A DNA stretch of 64,000 nucleotides. It comes from Micrasema longulum (lineage: Eukaryota; Arthropoda; Insecta; Trichoptera; Brachycentridae). A program made the translations under genes and the position numbers. The notes beneath the pieces are model-generated. The model was given only the letters and a program-made list of their open reading frames with translations. It searched no databases and was not told the origin of the DNA. Shown piece by piece: positions 55,334 through 64,000 of the stretch. The DNA lies in NCBI GenBank assembly GCA_022494885.1, contig JAGVSM010001212.1, positions 62,001 through 126,000 on the forward strand, in the 5' to 3' direction. Every line of letters starts with the position of its first letter. Position 1 is the stretch's first letter.

Positions 55334-55394
55334 GCGTGTATATTGTAAAGAACAAAAACGGCATAAAAAAAAAAAAAAAAACAAACAAACAAAC

Positions 55395-55990
55395 CATCAA
55401 GCCGTTTCGCCATAAGGGTAGGCAGAGAGGATAGAACGCCACAACACTATATCTTTGCATACAGATCTCGCTTCCTCTACATTCATACATCTTCTAATGC
55501 ACGCGCGCCGATTATTCCGACTTTTGACATGTCCATTTTTAAGTATTTGTTGGATTTGGTCATGCCATGTCTTTCTCGGTCCTCCTCTATTTCTGCATCC
55601 ATCAACATTCGCATTGTAAATATTCTTAGCCGTTCTTTCGCTGTCCATTCATTCTACATATCCAAACCATCGCAGAGCTCCCTTCTTGATTTTGTCGATA
55701 ATGCTTGTCTCAGCCTTACATAATGTACGGATCTCAACATTTGTGCCTCGCATTTCGACAGCATTCAGCCTACTTTCATCCCTGTTTTTCCAAGTCCATA
55801 CTTCGCTCCCATTCATCAGGGACGGGACCAGAACTCCGTTGTGAACTGCCAATTTCGCCTCTTGTGACAAACATTTATTTGCCAAGGTCGATTTAAGTGC
55901 ACCGTTCACTCTGTTCACGGCACTCACCCTCCTTTCAATATCTTTCTCAGTCATTCCATCCCTAGTGAAAATATTGCTCAGATACACAAA
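55395..55990 (-). pseudogene. LINE endonuclease/RT-type ORF, C-terminal fragment
   Basis: The minus-strand frame starts YLSNIFTRDGMTEKDIERRV, continues VHNGVLVPSLMNGSEVWTWK, RDESRLNAVEM, IIDKIKKGALRWFGYVE, one in-frame TGA (aligned to an Arg codon in the 1.2-kb copy), then NIYNANVDGCRNRGGPRKTW, RACIRRCMNVEEARSVCKDI and ILSAYPYGETA-stop. About 15-20 residues after NAVEM, present at 1.5 kb, are deleted. The TGATGGTTTGTTTG tail is followed by a T run. Otherwise nearly intact, so a younger copy than that at 1.2 kb. Confidence 0.9.
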
Positions 55991-56315
55991 TTCCTCAAAA
56001 AATACATGGCAAAAGAAACATGCAATAAATAAAAAAACATTTAAAGTTCATGAAAGAAATGTAATTGAAATAATCTACCTCAAATATTTGAAAAACTATC
56101 AGAGAGTTTCTCACTCAAATTGCTCCCCCTAAGAAAAATCCAGTCCTGAAACTATTTAAAAAAAATAGATTTTGCCCTTGAGAGCATAACACGCTTTTCC
56201 AAAATATTGAACACTCTTGGAGCGATAAAGGAGAGGTATAACCACATCGTATATTGTGTGTTTATAACATTATACGATGAAGAAAGTATTCGGCAAAATA
56301 ACGATATCGTTCGTG

Positions 56316-56530
56316 CTAAAGTTTCCGATTCTTCCAGCTTGTTCCTGGAACCCTTAATTTGACCACCATTTGAAATTCGCCGACGATATTCGGCCCTTTG
56401 AGATCAAAGATTACGAGGAATGCATGTAAGTACTGGCGAAATGATCCAAACTGGACTGATTCTGGTTTATGGGAGATATTATCTCGTATTCTTGAGCACC
56501 TGTGCAGAATTTCGCTTTTCACCTAAATCT
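56316..56530 (-). other. Unidentified coding-like block
   Basis: The minus-strand frame reads KSEILHRCSRIRDNISHKPE, SVQFGSFRQYLHAFLVIFDL, KGPNIVGEFQMVV. The composition looks protein-like and the region is less A+T-rich, but I recognise no family and see no second copy. Could be transposon-derived. Confidence 0.35.
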
Positions 56531-56759
56531 AGATTGAATAATCCCTTTTGATTTATTCAACGACCCTCCCCAGTGCTGTAAATTATTGCGATTTTATTTA
56601 TTAAGTGGCTAATGTCTGACAAATAAAAATAAAAATCACAACCAAAAATGCGCAACACTTGTGCAAAGAAACTTAATATCTGTACAGTAAGGTGGCAAAT
56701 ATAGAAAAATATTAAGTATTGGTGTAAATAAAATAAATAATAAGGTAAACAATTTAAAT

Positions 56760-56885
56760 TCGTCCTCATGATGTAGTGTTCAGTGCTTTTTTCTACCATG
56801 CAAGAGGTCTCGGGTTTGATTCCGGACATGATTGATAAGAAATATTTATTATAATATTTATTAGGAATATCGTTTTGGTAACATT
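56760..56885 (+). mobile_element. SINE, family S1, head portion
   Basis: ATGATGTAGTGTTCAGTGC then ACCATGCAAGAGGTCTCGGG and TTTGATTCCGGACATGATTG. Matches the heads at 8.13 and 26.1 kb. The body is lost; a LINE begins at 56.89 kb. Confidence 0.65.
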
Positions 56886-56889
56886 GAAA

Positions 56890-57378
56890 ATGATTACGGC
56901 GCATCGTTGATCAATTTTAATATAGAATCACTACAAAAAAGGCGCCTTAGATATGATTTAATTTTTCTTTTCAAAATTCTCAATAACATAGTTGATTCGC
57001 CGTATCTTTTACAAAATATTGGTTTCCGTTGTCCTCTTCGCTATACTAGATTAAATTCCCTTTTTTATGTACCAACTTGTAAAAACAATTATACCTCGAA
57101 TTCATTCATTAGACGTACCTGTAGAAATTATAACGGACTCAGTATTGATTTAGACATTTTTAACTGCACGTTGCATTTGTACAGAAAATTTCTTCATGGG
57201 GTCGATTATTTGGGATAGTTGCTGAATGTACATCTTGAGTGGTTTATGCTATATCTTTATCTTTATCTTTTTAATTTATGAAAATTTAATTGGTCTTTTT
57301 ATGTTAAAAAATTGTTGTTTTTAGTACTTATTTTTATGACTGTATGTTTTCTAAATAAAATAAAATAAAAAAAAATAA
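56890..57378 (+). pseudogene. LINE C-terminus and tail
   Basis: Frame: NIESLQKRRLRYDLIFLFKI, LNNIVDSPYLLQNIGFRCPL, RYTRLNSLFYVPTCKNNYTS, NSFIRRTCRNYN and a natural end at 57.22 kb. All conserved C-terminal blocks are present. The tail is TATGTTTTCTAAATAAAATAAAATAAA. 5'-truncated at the SINE junction. Confidence 0.9.
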
Positions 57379-57399
57379 AATTTAAAATGGTGTTTATAA

Positions 57400-57850
57400 T
57401 AACCAGAATATTCATGGTCCCCGTACTGGCGTCTGAGGCGTAAGACTGACATCTTACCTTTGTGTTTACCTCTTTGTTCTAATTATCAAAGCACTCTCTT
57501 AATACCCGTTCACAATTCATCTTTCTTCTCTAACTCATTGGCCCTTTTCACACATGCCACGCAAATCCACCCGGCGCGGTAAGTTTACTGGGTTCACCCT
57601 ACAAAAGGCGACACAAGCGTCACACTTGGGAGAACCCGGTAAAATTACCGCGCCGCGCCGGGTGGATTTGCATGGCATGTGTGAAAAGGGCCATATAACG
57701 TCCATGCGGCTCGACTGTGGAATAATTTCCCATCCACCATTAAAGATGTTACTAAAGTATGTCTGCTTAAATCAGGTCTGAAAAAACATCTCATTCCACC
57801 TCCTTAATCTCTCCTCCTTTCCTCTTTCCTATTTTTTCTTTTTTCCCATT
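57400..57850 (+). pseudogene. LINE C-terminal end split by a MITE
   Basis: After the MITE the frame reads NVHAARLWNNFPSTIKDVTK then VCLLKSGLKKHLIPPP-stop: the RLWN-LP--IK signature. The UTR is pyrimidine-rich. The part before the MITE (57.40-57.54 kb) is in poor frames. A minus-strand scrap of the same family is at 3.4 kb. Confidence 0.75.
57540..57692. mobile_element. 153-bp palindromic MITE
   Basis: GGCCCTTTTCACACATGCCA / TGGCATGTGTGAAAAGGGCC, continuing through GCAAATCCACCCGGCGCGG; nearly the whole element is self-complementary, with GGGTTC / GAACCC inside. No coding. Target duplication not evident. Confidence 0.85.
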
Positions 57851-57867
57851 AGCAAAAGTGATTTAAG

Positions 57868-58640
57868 GTAATTTATTTACTTATTTATTTATTTATTTAT
57901 TTATTTATTAACGGACATTGTCCATGTATACAATTTATAAGGTTTAAATATTACAATAAAAGAGTAGTTTAAAACATTTAAAGAAAAAGAAAGAAGCATT
58001 GACAAACATAAGGGACATCGAGACAAGATCTGGACTATTTATTTAGTGCTCGTTTAAATCGTTGTAAACTTAAACCAAAAAGTCCAGATCTGTCTTGAGT
58101 TAACAATACGACAAAGGCGGGTCATTGGAGAATTTAGGCCATGGTTTGTTCTATGCTGATCGATGAACAGTACTTCATTGTTTCTCAATCTACGGGTCGG
58201 AATATTGAATTTTACTTGTCCCAGTAATGATGGAACATCGATTATACCATTTAGTATACCGAACATATATATGGAGTCAATATTAGTTCTACGTTTTTGT
58301 AGACTAGAAATATTTAACATTGACTCTATTTCAGCATAAGAATAATTATCTCTCTCTAGTCCAAGCATCCACGCTATTTTTCGAAGCAAGCGATGTTGGA
58401 CTGATTCAATGTGATTTATGCGATTGACATATAATGGAGACCAGACCACTGAGGCATATTCAAGAAGAGGGCGAACAGTTGAGCAATAAAGAGTTTTGAT
58501 TGTACGGACATTAGTAAAATCAGAGGATATTCTGTTAATGAAGCCAAGTAATTTCAGTGATTTATTTACTGTATTATCTATATGCTCGTTGTATGTCAGT
58601 TTATAGTCCAAAACAACTCCTAAACAAATACAGTTATTTC
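57868..58640 (-). pseudogene. LINE RT C-terminal third, best preserved
   Basis: The minus strand reads CICLGVVLDYKLTYNEHIDN, LLGFINRISSDFTNVRTIKT, LYCSTVRPLLEYASVVWSPL, HIESVQHRLLRKIAWMLGL, SLQKRRTNIDSIYMFGILNG, DVPSLLGQVKFNIPTRRLRN and HRTNHGLNSPMTRLCRIVNS. This is the thumb plus C-terminal domain of a Jockey/CR1-type RT; the LG(V)-LD motif at the start marks the thumb. The UTR has GGACATTGTCC (57913-57923) and a TTTA-repeat tail near 57.87-57.91 kb. About 195 codons open, stopping at 58.05 kb. Confidence 0.92.
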
Positions 58641-58689
58641 TATTTTTTTATATCTTTAGCTTTTGTATTTTTACTTTCTATTGAATATG

Positions 58690-59205
58690 TCATTGCAGCA
58701 GCAAGGCTTATTACGGGAGTAAAAAAATATTCTCACATCTCACGACATCTTCGAGACTTGCACTGGTTAAAAAGCCCAGAGAGAATATTCATGAAATGCC
58801 TCCAAAATACCTATCGGACCTTTGTATTAGGTAAATACATGTCAAAGAAAATCTACTCTTAGGTCAGCATTTGATTCCGGAAGAGGAAAACTTGTCGAAA
58901 TCCGGCGCTCTCCAAACACTAGATTTGGAGATCGTGCTTTTGCCGCCGCCGGCCCCTCTGCCTGGAACCAATTGCCTTCAAACTTACGAATCATCGACAG
59001 TCCCAGTCAGTTCAGATCCCAACTAAAATCCCACTTCTTTAGACTATCATACCCTCAATTTTAAATCTGGAAATATAATATATCACTTTAGTTTAGTTAG
59101 AATGTAATTTTAGGTATACAATTGTAAAGCGCCCTTGAGGTGATTTTTAAAAAATTGCGCTTTATAAATCAGCCAAATATGATAATTATTATTATGTTTT
59201 GTAAC
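58690..59205 (+). pseudogene. L2/CR1-like LINE C-terminus and 3' tail
   Basis: Frame 1 reads AAARLITGVKKYSHISRHLR, DLHWLKSPERIFMKCLQNTY and stops. A shifted frame continues LRSAFDSGRGKLVEIRRSPN, TRFGDRAFAAAGPSAWNQLP, SNLRIIDSPSQFRSQLKSHF. The AARL-TG-----HI-P-L-DLHWLP---RI and FG-R-FA-AGP-AWN-LP blocks are diagnostic of CR1/L2/Rex1-type LINEs. The tail is AAGCGCCCTTGAGGTGATT ... GCGCTTTATAAATC with (ATT)n. Confidence 0.9.
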
Positions 59206-59309
59206 ATGAATTACAAAAATATTTTATTTTATTTTATTGGTTAGTTAGAAGAAATCGCCATTTGGCAATAAGCCAATATCTACAATTAACACTGTAAAAA
59301 AAAAATTCA

Positions 59310-59412
59310 AAAATTTCAAAAAATTATTAAGAAACGCTGCAATTGGTGTACAAATGCAGTGCCCTATGCACCATAAGTGTTAAAAGAGAATGATAATTAT
59401 GATAATGATAAA
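59310..59412 (+). mobile_element. SINE S1 body and tail
   Basis: CGCTGCAATTGGTGTACAAATG, CAGTGCCCTATGCACCATAA and a (GATAAT)n tail; head missing. Confidence 0.6.
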
Positions 59413-59884
59413 TAACATAATAAAAATTAGTAGTCATTATTTTTTAATAAAGGTAGCAAACGTAATATATATATTTATTATTTTTATTTCCTATTTTTAT
59501 CAAAGTTAGATCTTAATATTTTTTTTTTGATTACTTCAAACATTTGGAAGTAATCAAAACATTATTTATTATAATATATAGACTCAAATATGAATAGTGG
59601 CTGGTGTAGTTTGAATAATTTATAAGTTAAATATTTCGAGGATAAATAATACTGTTTTTATTCATCCCAAACCTCAGCAATGACGCCAATATTATTTTTT
59701 CCTTATTTGAATATTCTTGTGAGCATAAAATAGATAACAATAATGATTATTATTTTCATATTGATGCCACAGAACGTTTTGCGATTAAGACGCTTATAAA
59801 AAACAAAGGATGATGTTGTCATTAATGACAAAGGGCAGGTATTGTAAAAATAATATAACAAATATATTTATTTTCTGATTAAAG

Positions 59885-60000
59885 AGACCTCCGTGGTGCA
59901 AGGGCAAAGATACTTATCTTACACGGAAGGTTCCGGGTTCGATTTCTAGTGAGAATTCAAAAGTATGAATGTGATTTTTCTCAAGTAATTTACCTCTTTG
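59885..60000 (+). mobile_element. SINE, family S2
   Basis: CCTCCGTGGTGCAAGGGCAA, B box GGTTCCGGGTTCGATTTC, then GTGAGAATTC and TGATTTTTCTCAAG. Matches 32.87-33.01 kb in inverted orientation. Confidence 0.7.
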
Positions 60001-60092
60001 ACAGGGAAATATCACGTACTACAAATATCGATAAAAATATATTAAATTGATTTAGAATAATTCATTGTATTTTTAAAATCAATATAGATATT

Positions 60093-60390
60093 GTGGAGAA
60101 ATGTTCTTACATAACTGTTAAAAATAAAATATTAAAAAATAAAAATCTAAATTTATTTCAACAGAGAGGTAAAACATTTTTGAGAAGGGAATATAGAAGT
60201 CTAGGCATTAACAGGGCTTATGACTTGTCATTGGCTGGTTTAAGTGGCCACTTTAAACACTGTGTAACATTCACCATTCAGCCCATGTTTGAACATCCAC
60301 ATTTCCTTAAATTTAAATATGAAAAACTCCCTAGGGAGGAAATCCAGCTAGTCTGCAAGCATTTGGACATACTCAAATATTGTTGAAAAC
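60093..60390 (+). mobile_element. Family FA copy with longest open frame
   Basis: A frame of 97 codons spans modules A to D: LNLFQQRGKTFLRREYRSLG, INRAYDLSLAGLSGHFKHCV, TFTIQPMFEHPHFLKFKYEK and LPREEIQLVCKHLDILKYC-stop. The other FA copies share this frame in module B but have stops or shifts in A. It may be the closest copy to a coding source, or openness by chance; the protein is not one I recognise. No 12-bp flank is visible here. Confidence 0.6.
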
Positions 60391-60424
60391 ATATGTCACT
60401 AGAAAAATGCAACATGTTTGGCAT

Positions 60425-60885
60425 TTATTTATTTGACACTTTATATACATATACAATAAATATACATATAAGGGCGGGCATATTGCCTTAAGACAATTTC
60501 TTCCTACCTACCCAAACCGTTCAGTTTGAGAAAATTATAAATACATGGACATATTGAATCTTACAATTTTGTACAAAAATTAAAAGCAAAGATTAACAAA
60601 AATAAATATATATATAAAATAACACTATACTATGAAGAGAGGAGAGGGAATGGGAAGGAAAGAAGAAGGATAAAGGAACAATTTAAATATTTAGATAGTG
60701 ACATTTCAATCTTGACTTAAATGTAAATAATGAAGGGGCGTCTCTAACATTAGTGGGTAGATTATTCCACAATCGAGCGGCTACTACTGTGAAAGAGGAG
60801 GCAAAAAAATAGAGCGATGACAGGGTATTAAAAGGGTTCTCTCGTTACTAGAACGAAGAGATAGTCCGTGTTGTGAAAGTGGCAT
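60425..60885 (-). pseudogene. LINE C-terminus, second copy of the 6.1-kb family
   Basis: GGGCGGGCATATTGCCTTAAG, TACCTACCCAAACCGTTCAG, ACTATGAAGAGAGGAGAGGG and GTGGGTAGATTATTCCACAA match 6.13-6.53 kb. The minus-strand protein end RLWNNLPTNV-like is visible near 60.75 kb. Truncated earlier than the other copy. Confidence 0.75.
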
Positions 60886-61095
60886 TTACAGGTGTGACGT
60901 CAAAATTCGTGACGGTGCTATGTATAAAATTTAATGGTTTGGAACAAAGTTGAAAATTAACATAAATCGTGACGTTTAATGATAGTTTTTGGGGGAATTC
61001 AAAATTACAAATTTTAAAATATTTTTCATGCTACTAATAAGTAACAATTTTTTTTTTAACTAGACAGTATTTCATAGACCTTTATAACATTAAAA

Positions 61096-61125
61096 TGTTT
61101 AAAATATATATATATATATATATAT
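61096..61125. repeat. (AT)n microsatellite
   Basis: A run of about 11-12 AT dinucleotides near 61.10-61.12 kb. Confidence 0.8.
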
Positions 61126-61204
61126 CCCTATTGGGCCTTTTAGTCTGTTAGGTGCAAAAAATATACCTAGGTATTCTCAGTAAAAAATCTACAAAACAGA
61201 AATG

Positions 61205-61465
61205 AAGTGGCAATAAGCCTGTATGTGTAGTGTTTGGCATATTTACCTACCATGCTTAAAGTCCCGGGTTCGATTCCTGAAAAAAAACAAATATTCTTTG
61301 TTTAAAAGTGGATTGCAATATTTCATATTTCACTGGCGCTTGAAGCGTGACACTGATCACCTCACCTTCATGAATCAGTTGTTCAAGACACGCTGCATTT
61401 GGTGTACCATTGCAATGCCCAATGCACCACTGGGCACGGATAGGACAATGGTGATGATTTCTTGA
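61205..61465 (+). mobile_element. SINE, family S1
   Basis: TATGTGTAGTGTTTGGCATA and GTCCCGGGTTCGATTCCTGA form the head. The body has ACACGCTGCATTTGGTGTACC, GCAATGCCCAATGCACCACTGG and ends GGTGATGATT. Full-length layout. Confidence 0.75.
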
Positions 61466-61514
61466 ATTCTTTCGTTGATTGATTTTTATGAAGTACCTAA
61501 TTATGCTATAATAA

Positions 61515-61905
61515 TCGTAAGTATCCGTTGACACCAGCCTCTCCATCCAGAGCTCCGTGTCCAAAAAGAACCTGGCCAGTAGCAGCAAAGGTTTTGAAAG
61601 AAACATTGCAGAAATAATCAAAGGTGCGGAAAAAGCAACAGAACATGAAACTGTCATTACTAAAACTATTAACAAGATGAACCATAGTGAGGATATTATG
61701 ATTACGAGGGGGGAGCTAAGGAGCTGATACTGAAAGGAAAATAGAAGATGAAGCTTTCAGAGATGGTATCATATCTGCTTCTGATCTGAGGAAGGAACTA
61801 ATTGAAGCATTTTCTGGAGCTAAACGCGCTATTTACAAAAAGAATCTTACTTCAAATACGCACGATGGAGACTGCAGTAAGCTAAGAAGTTCACTTTTAA
61901 GTTGA
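61515..61905 (+). other. Unidentified coding-like block, frameshifted
   Basis: Frame a: VDTSLSIQSSVSKKNLASSS, KGFERNIAEIIKGAEKATEH, ETVITKTINKMNHSEDIMIT, RGEL. Frame b: ERKIEDEAFRDGIISASDLR, KELIEAFSGAKRAIYKKNLT and a Ser/Leu end before TGA. Helical, charged and low in stop codons compared with its surroundings, so coding origin is likely. It could be a transposon accessory or gag-like protein or a decayed host exon; no family recognised. Confidence 0.45.
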
Positions 61906-62067
61906 CTGAATAAGTTCTCGCTGCTTCTTGGCAGATGGTGTTACATTAACCTTTTTATACTGGCAATACTACAGCTAACTTTATCGTAGAGCTCCACCAT
62001 TAGGCTTGAAATGACTGTGTATGTTATTCCGCTAAAGTGTAAACAACATACTTTACATAGCGTTAAA

Positions 62068-62445
62068 CATGTTGAATTTCGTTCCAAAGAAAGAATTTTA
62101 CTGCATTAGTTTTTTTCAAAAACAATCTGCAGCTGAAGCCTATAAAATTCTTGTCAAAACTTATTGAGACCATGTTATGTCAGAAATAATGATTTTGATG
62201 TTGAAGAGAAAGGACGCTCTGGCGCACCGAAAACGTGTGAAGACGAAGAATCGGAAGCATTACTCGATGAAGACCCATGTAAGACGCTAAATGAACTTGC
62301 AGAATCATTAATAGTTGATTACTCAACAGTTTCAAAACGTTTTTTTTTATTAGGATTGATTGAAAGGCATGGAAATTGGGTGCCGTGCGAATTGAAGCCG
62401 ACAGACGTCGAACGAAAAACAGTGAAAAATTGTTCAAGTCCCCAA
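62068..62445 (+). pseudogene. mariner transposase, N-terminal fragment
   Basis: ATG at 62068 begins MLNFVPKKEFYCISFFQKQS, AAEAYKILVKTY. After a deletion/frameshift it continues NNDFDVEEKGRSGAPKTCED, EESEALLDEDPCKTLNELAE, SLIVDYSTVSKRF and NWVPCELKPTDVERK. These are the two helix-turn-helix regions and the WVPHEL linker of mariner transposases. The catalytic D,D34D domain does not follow in this frame. Dead. Confidence 0.9.
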
Positions 62446-62448
62446 TAT

Positions 62449-63520
62449 ACAAGGGTAGGTTGAAAATTAATGCACACATGCTTGTAGAACGCGAACGAAA
62501 TGACCTTCAGAAGCGCACCAGGTGGTATGTGGAAGTAAGTTATGTCTACTGTAAGTCAACGGGTAGTAAAATTTCGTGGTTGCTAGCCTGGAAAAGCTTT
62601 AATTGCTGATGAAACACGCATCGGACGTCCGATCACTGACACGGACGATAAACATCGCAAACCCGTAGACGATCTGATTCAAAATGACCGACGACTCACT
62701 CAAAAGCATATTGGAATACCCAATTAACGTGTCGGCTTCATTATTGAACAATTGGGATACCACGAAATCTGTGTATGATGGGTACCACGCTGTCTCAGAG
62801 ACAAAAACAGCATCGATTGGAATACTGCGAACAACTGTTGCAGCGCTACCGTGACTAGGTAAAAACGAATATGACGCACTAATTTTTCTTTTTTGAAGAT
62901 ACAACAAATACGAATAGCTTTATTTTAGGACACATCGCATGATAATGAAAACCAGGTTTAGATCCACCGAGAAGGTTGTCAAGATTTATTATAAGTATGG
63001 GACGTTCAAGGTCATTCGGTTTTTATTTTAATTTTTTTGATAAAAAAGGTTATTATGTTTTGAAACTCATGTTGTTTTGAGATCGGTGGACATAGGGTCC
63101 TTAGTAAAACCTTAAGTTTGCGACCTTGAACGGCGTTTAACGTGTCCTAAAACAAAGCTACTCATTTATTTAAATCTTCGAAAAAAGACATTAGTACATC
63201 ATATTCGTTTTTTACCGAAAATTACAGTAAAAAACCGCAAAATAATGTATTTTACCCCGCCTTTTGGTAAAATTACATAATTTTACTTCCATAACCGTGA
63301 CACACCCTCTTTACTCCCCCGATCTTGCGCCTTGTGATATCCTCTACTCAAGAGACTTGAGGGTAATCATTATACCTCGGATGATTAGGTGAAGGCAAAT
63401 ATCAATTCCTGGATTCGAGAAAAGTCGGAAGAATTTTTCAATGGTGGAACGAAAAAACTTTTTGCACCTTGGAAGACATGTGTAAGGCTGAACGGTGACT
63501 GTTAAAAAATAAATATATAA
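62449..63520 (+). pseudogene. Second mariner relic, interrupted
   Basis: TATACAAGGGTAGGTTGAAA near 62.45 kb looks like a mariner 5' TIR. ETRIGRPITDTDDKHRKPVD, DLIQNDRRLTQKHI and EQLGYHEIC-WVPRCL (62.60-62.79 kb) are a different mariner N-terminal domain from the one upstream. After a palindromic insert the C-terminal part HPLYSPDLAPCDI (third catalytic Asp motif) is seen at 63.30 kb, then, shifted, VKANINSWIREKSEEFFNGG and KTCVRLNGDC-stop. The first two catalytic Asp regions are deleted. Confidence 0.8.
62858..63216. mobile_element. Palindromic element nested in mariner
   Basis: Arms of about 85 bp: GGTAAAAACGAATATGACGC ... GCTTTATTTTAGGACAC, and the inverted GTGTCCTAAAACAAAGC ... CATATTCGTTTTTTACC. 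Inner pairs GACGTTCAAGGTC / GACCTTGAACGGC and GATCCACCGAG / ATCGGTGGACAT extend it. ACCGTGAC occurs just outside on the left (62848-62855) and again at about 63295, a possible 8-bp duplication with extra sequence on the right. Confidence 0.7.
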
Positions 63521-63649
63521 TTTTGAAGCTTGAAAATTGTACTTGAATGTACTGTGTGCCCGATCCTCTTATTTGTTTTTTTTTCGTGTTCTCAAGCATG
63601 TGTGCATTAGTTGTTAGCTTACCTTCGTATTAAACGTATTGAAATATTA

Positions 63650-64000
63650 GGGATATTTAAATCTACTGGGCGGACAGAGTCCGAAACGACGTCGTTCTCC
63701 GACGATTGGAAAAAAAAGACAGGTACTGACTACCATTAAGAAAAGAAAACTTAAGTACTTCGGGCATGTGATGAGAGGCGAACAATATAGCATTCTACAA
63801 GTCATCCTACAGAGAAGGATTGATGGAAGACGCAGTGCAGGAAGAAGGCGCATCTCTTGGCCGAAGAACTTGCGTGACTGGTTCCATCGCAGCACTCGGT
63901 CCTTGTTCAGGGCGGCTGCCAACAAAGTCAGAATGGCTGCAATGATATCCAACCTCCATCGGGGAGAGGACGATAAGAAGAATTATGCAATAATTACATG
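63650..64000 (+). pseudogene. LINE endonuclease/RT-type C-terminus, runs off window
   Basis: The frame is open to the edge: WADRVRNDVVLRRLEKKRQV, TIKKRKLKYFGHVMRGEQYS, ILQVILQRRIDGRRSAGRRR, ISWPKNLRDWFHRSTRSLFR and AAANKVRMAAMISNL. The W-DRV-N--VL-R, R-LKYFGH--RG, GRR-IGRRR-SWLKNLR-W and LFRAA--KV blocks are the standard last 110 residues of this LINE type. No stop yet, so the true end is beyond the window. Confidence 0.9.

Noticed and set aside
8127..61465. tRNA genes suggested by intact B boxes (8.1, 8.8, 22.7, 25.0, 26.1, 32.9, 59.9, 61.3 kb)
   Set aside because: Acceptor and anticodon arms do not pair and each head continues into a shared body, so they are tRNA-derived SINEs.
61256..61675. 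139-codon minus-strand frame
   Set aside because: It crosses a SINE body and the opposite strand of the coding-like block; hydrophobic start is the complement of charged codons. No recognisable domain.
63650..64000. Host gene exon at the right edge
   Set aside because: The motifs (RKLKYFGHVMRG, GRRRISW-KNLR-W) are those of a LINE ORF C-terminus.

Overview
The window is eukaryotic, strongly A+T-rich DNA with no bacterial gene layout. It looks like an intergenic or intronic stretch of an arthropod, most likely insect, nuclear genome. This rests on the mix of repeats: C-terminal remnants of many non-LTR retrotransposons (LINEs), tRNA-headed SINEs, palindromic MITE-like elements and a mariner transposase relic. 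The order or species cannot be fixed from the sequence. I recognise no complete host gene. The best candidate for host function is an isolated GC/CpG-rich island at about 14.1-14.85 kb, with a small ATG context at 15.33 kb.

Layout. 0-8 kb: LINE 3' ends in both orientations, a foldback at 2.7 kb and a LINE-in-LINE nest at 4.1-5.4 kb. 8-14 kb: three SINEs, a LINE, one copy of dispersed family FA flanked by 12-bp direct repeats, and a foldback. 14-15.4 kb: CpG-rich island. 16-25 kb: LINE fragments, more FA copies, and an endonuclease/RT-type LINE split by another repeat. 25-29 kb: a dense nest where a MITE sits in a SINE, LINE tails sit in MITEs, FA sits in a LINE and a LINE sits in FA. 29-33 kb: LINE ends and a 9-bp minisatellite of about 735 bp (32.1-32.85 kb). 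33-43 kb: LINE ends, an 18-bp minisatellite, TIR elements inserted in LINEs, and a composite FA insertion. 43-47 kb: three DNA-transposon-like elements. 48-52.7 kb: an FA copy with 12-bp repeats, a LINE carrying a foldback, and a probable solo LTR. 53-60 kb: LINEs carrying MITEs and an L2/CR1-like 3' end. 61-64 kb: a SINE, an unidentified coding-like block, decayed mariner copies and a LINE C-terminus running off the window.

Nearly every recognisable coding stretch is the end of a LINE reverse-transcriptase ORF plus its 3' UTR. These are 5'-truncated, dead copies, so no working pathway is encoded here. Two patterns stand out. First, family FA copies are scrambled or inverted, yet four of them are flanked by direct repeats of exactly 12 bp. 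Second, many unrelated LINE 3' ends carry a compact terminal stem-loop just before the A/T-rich tail.
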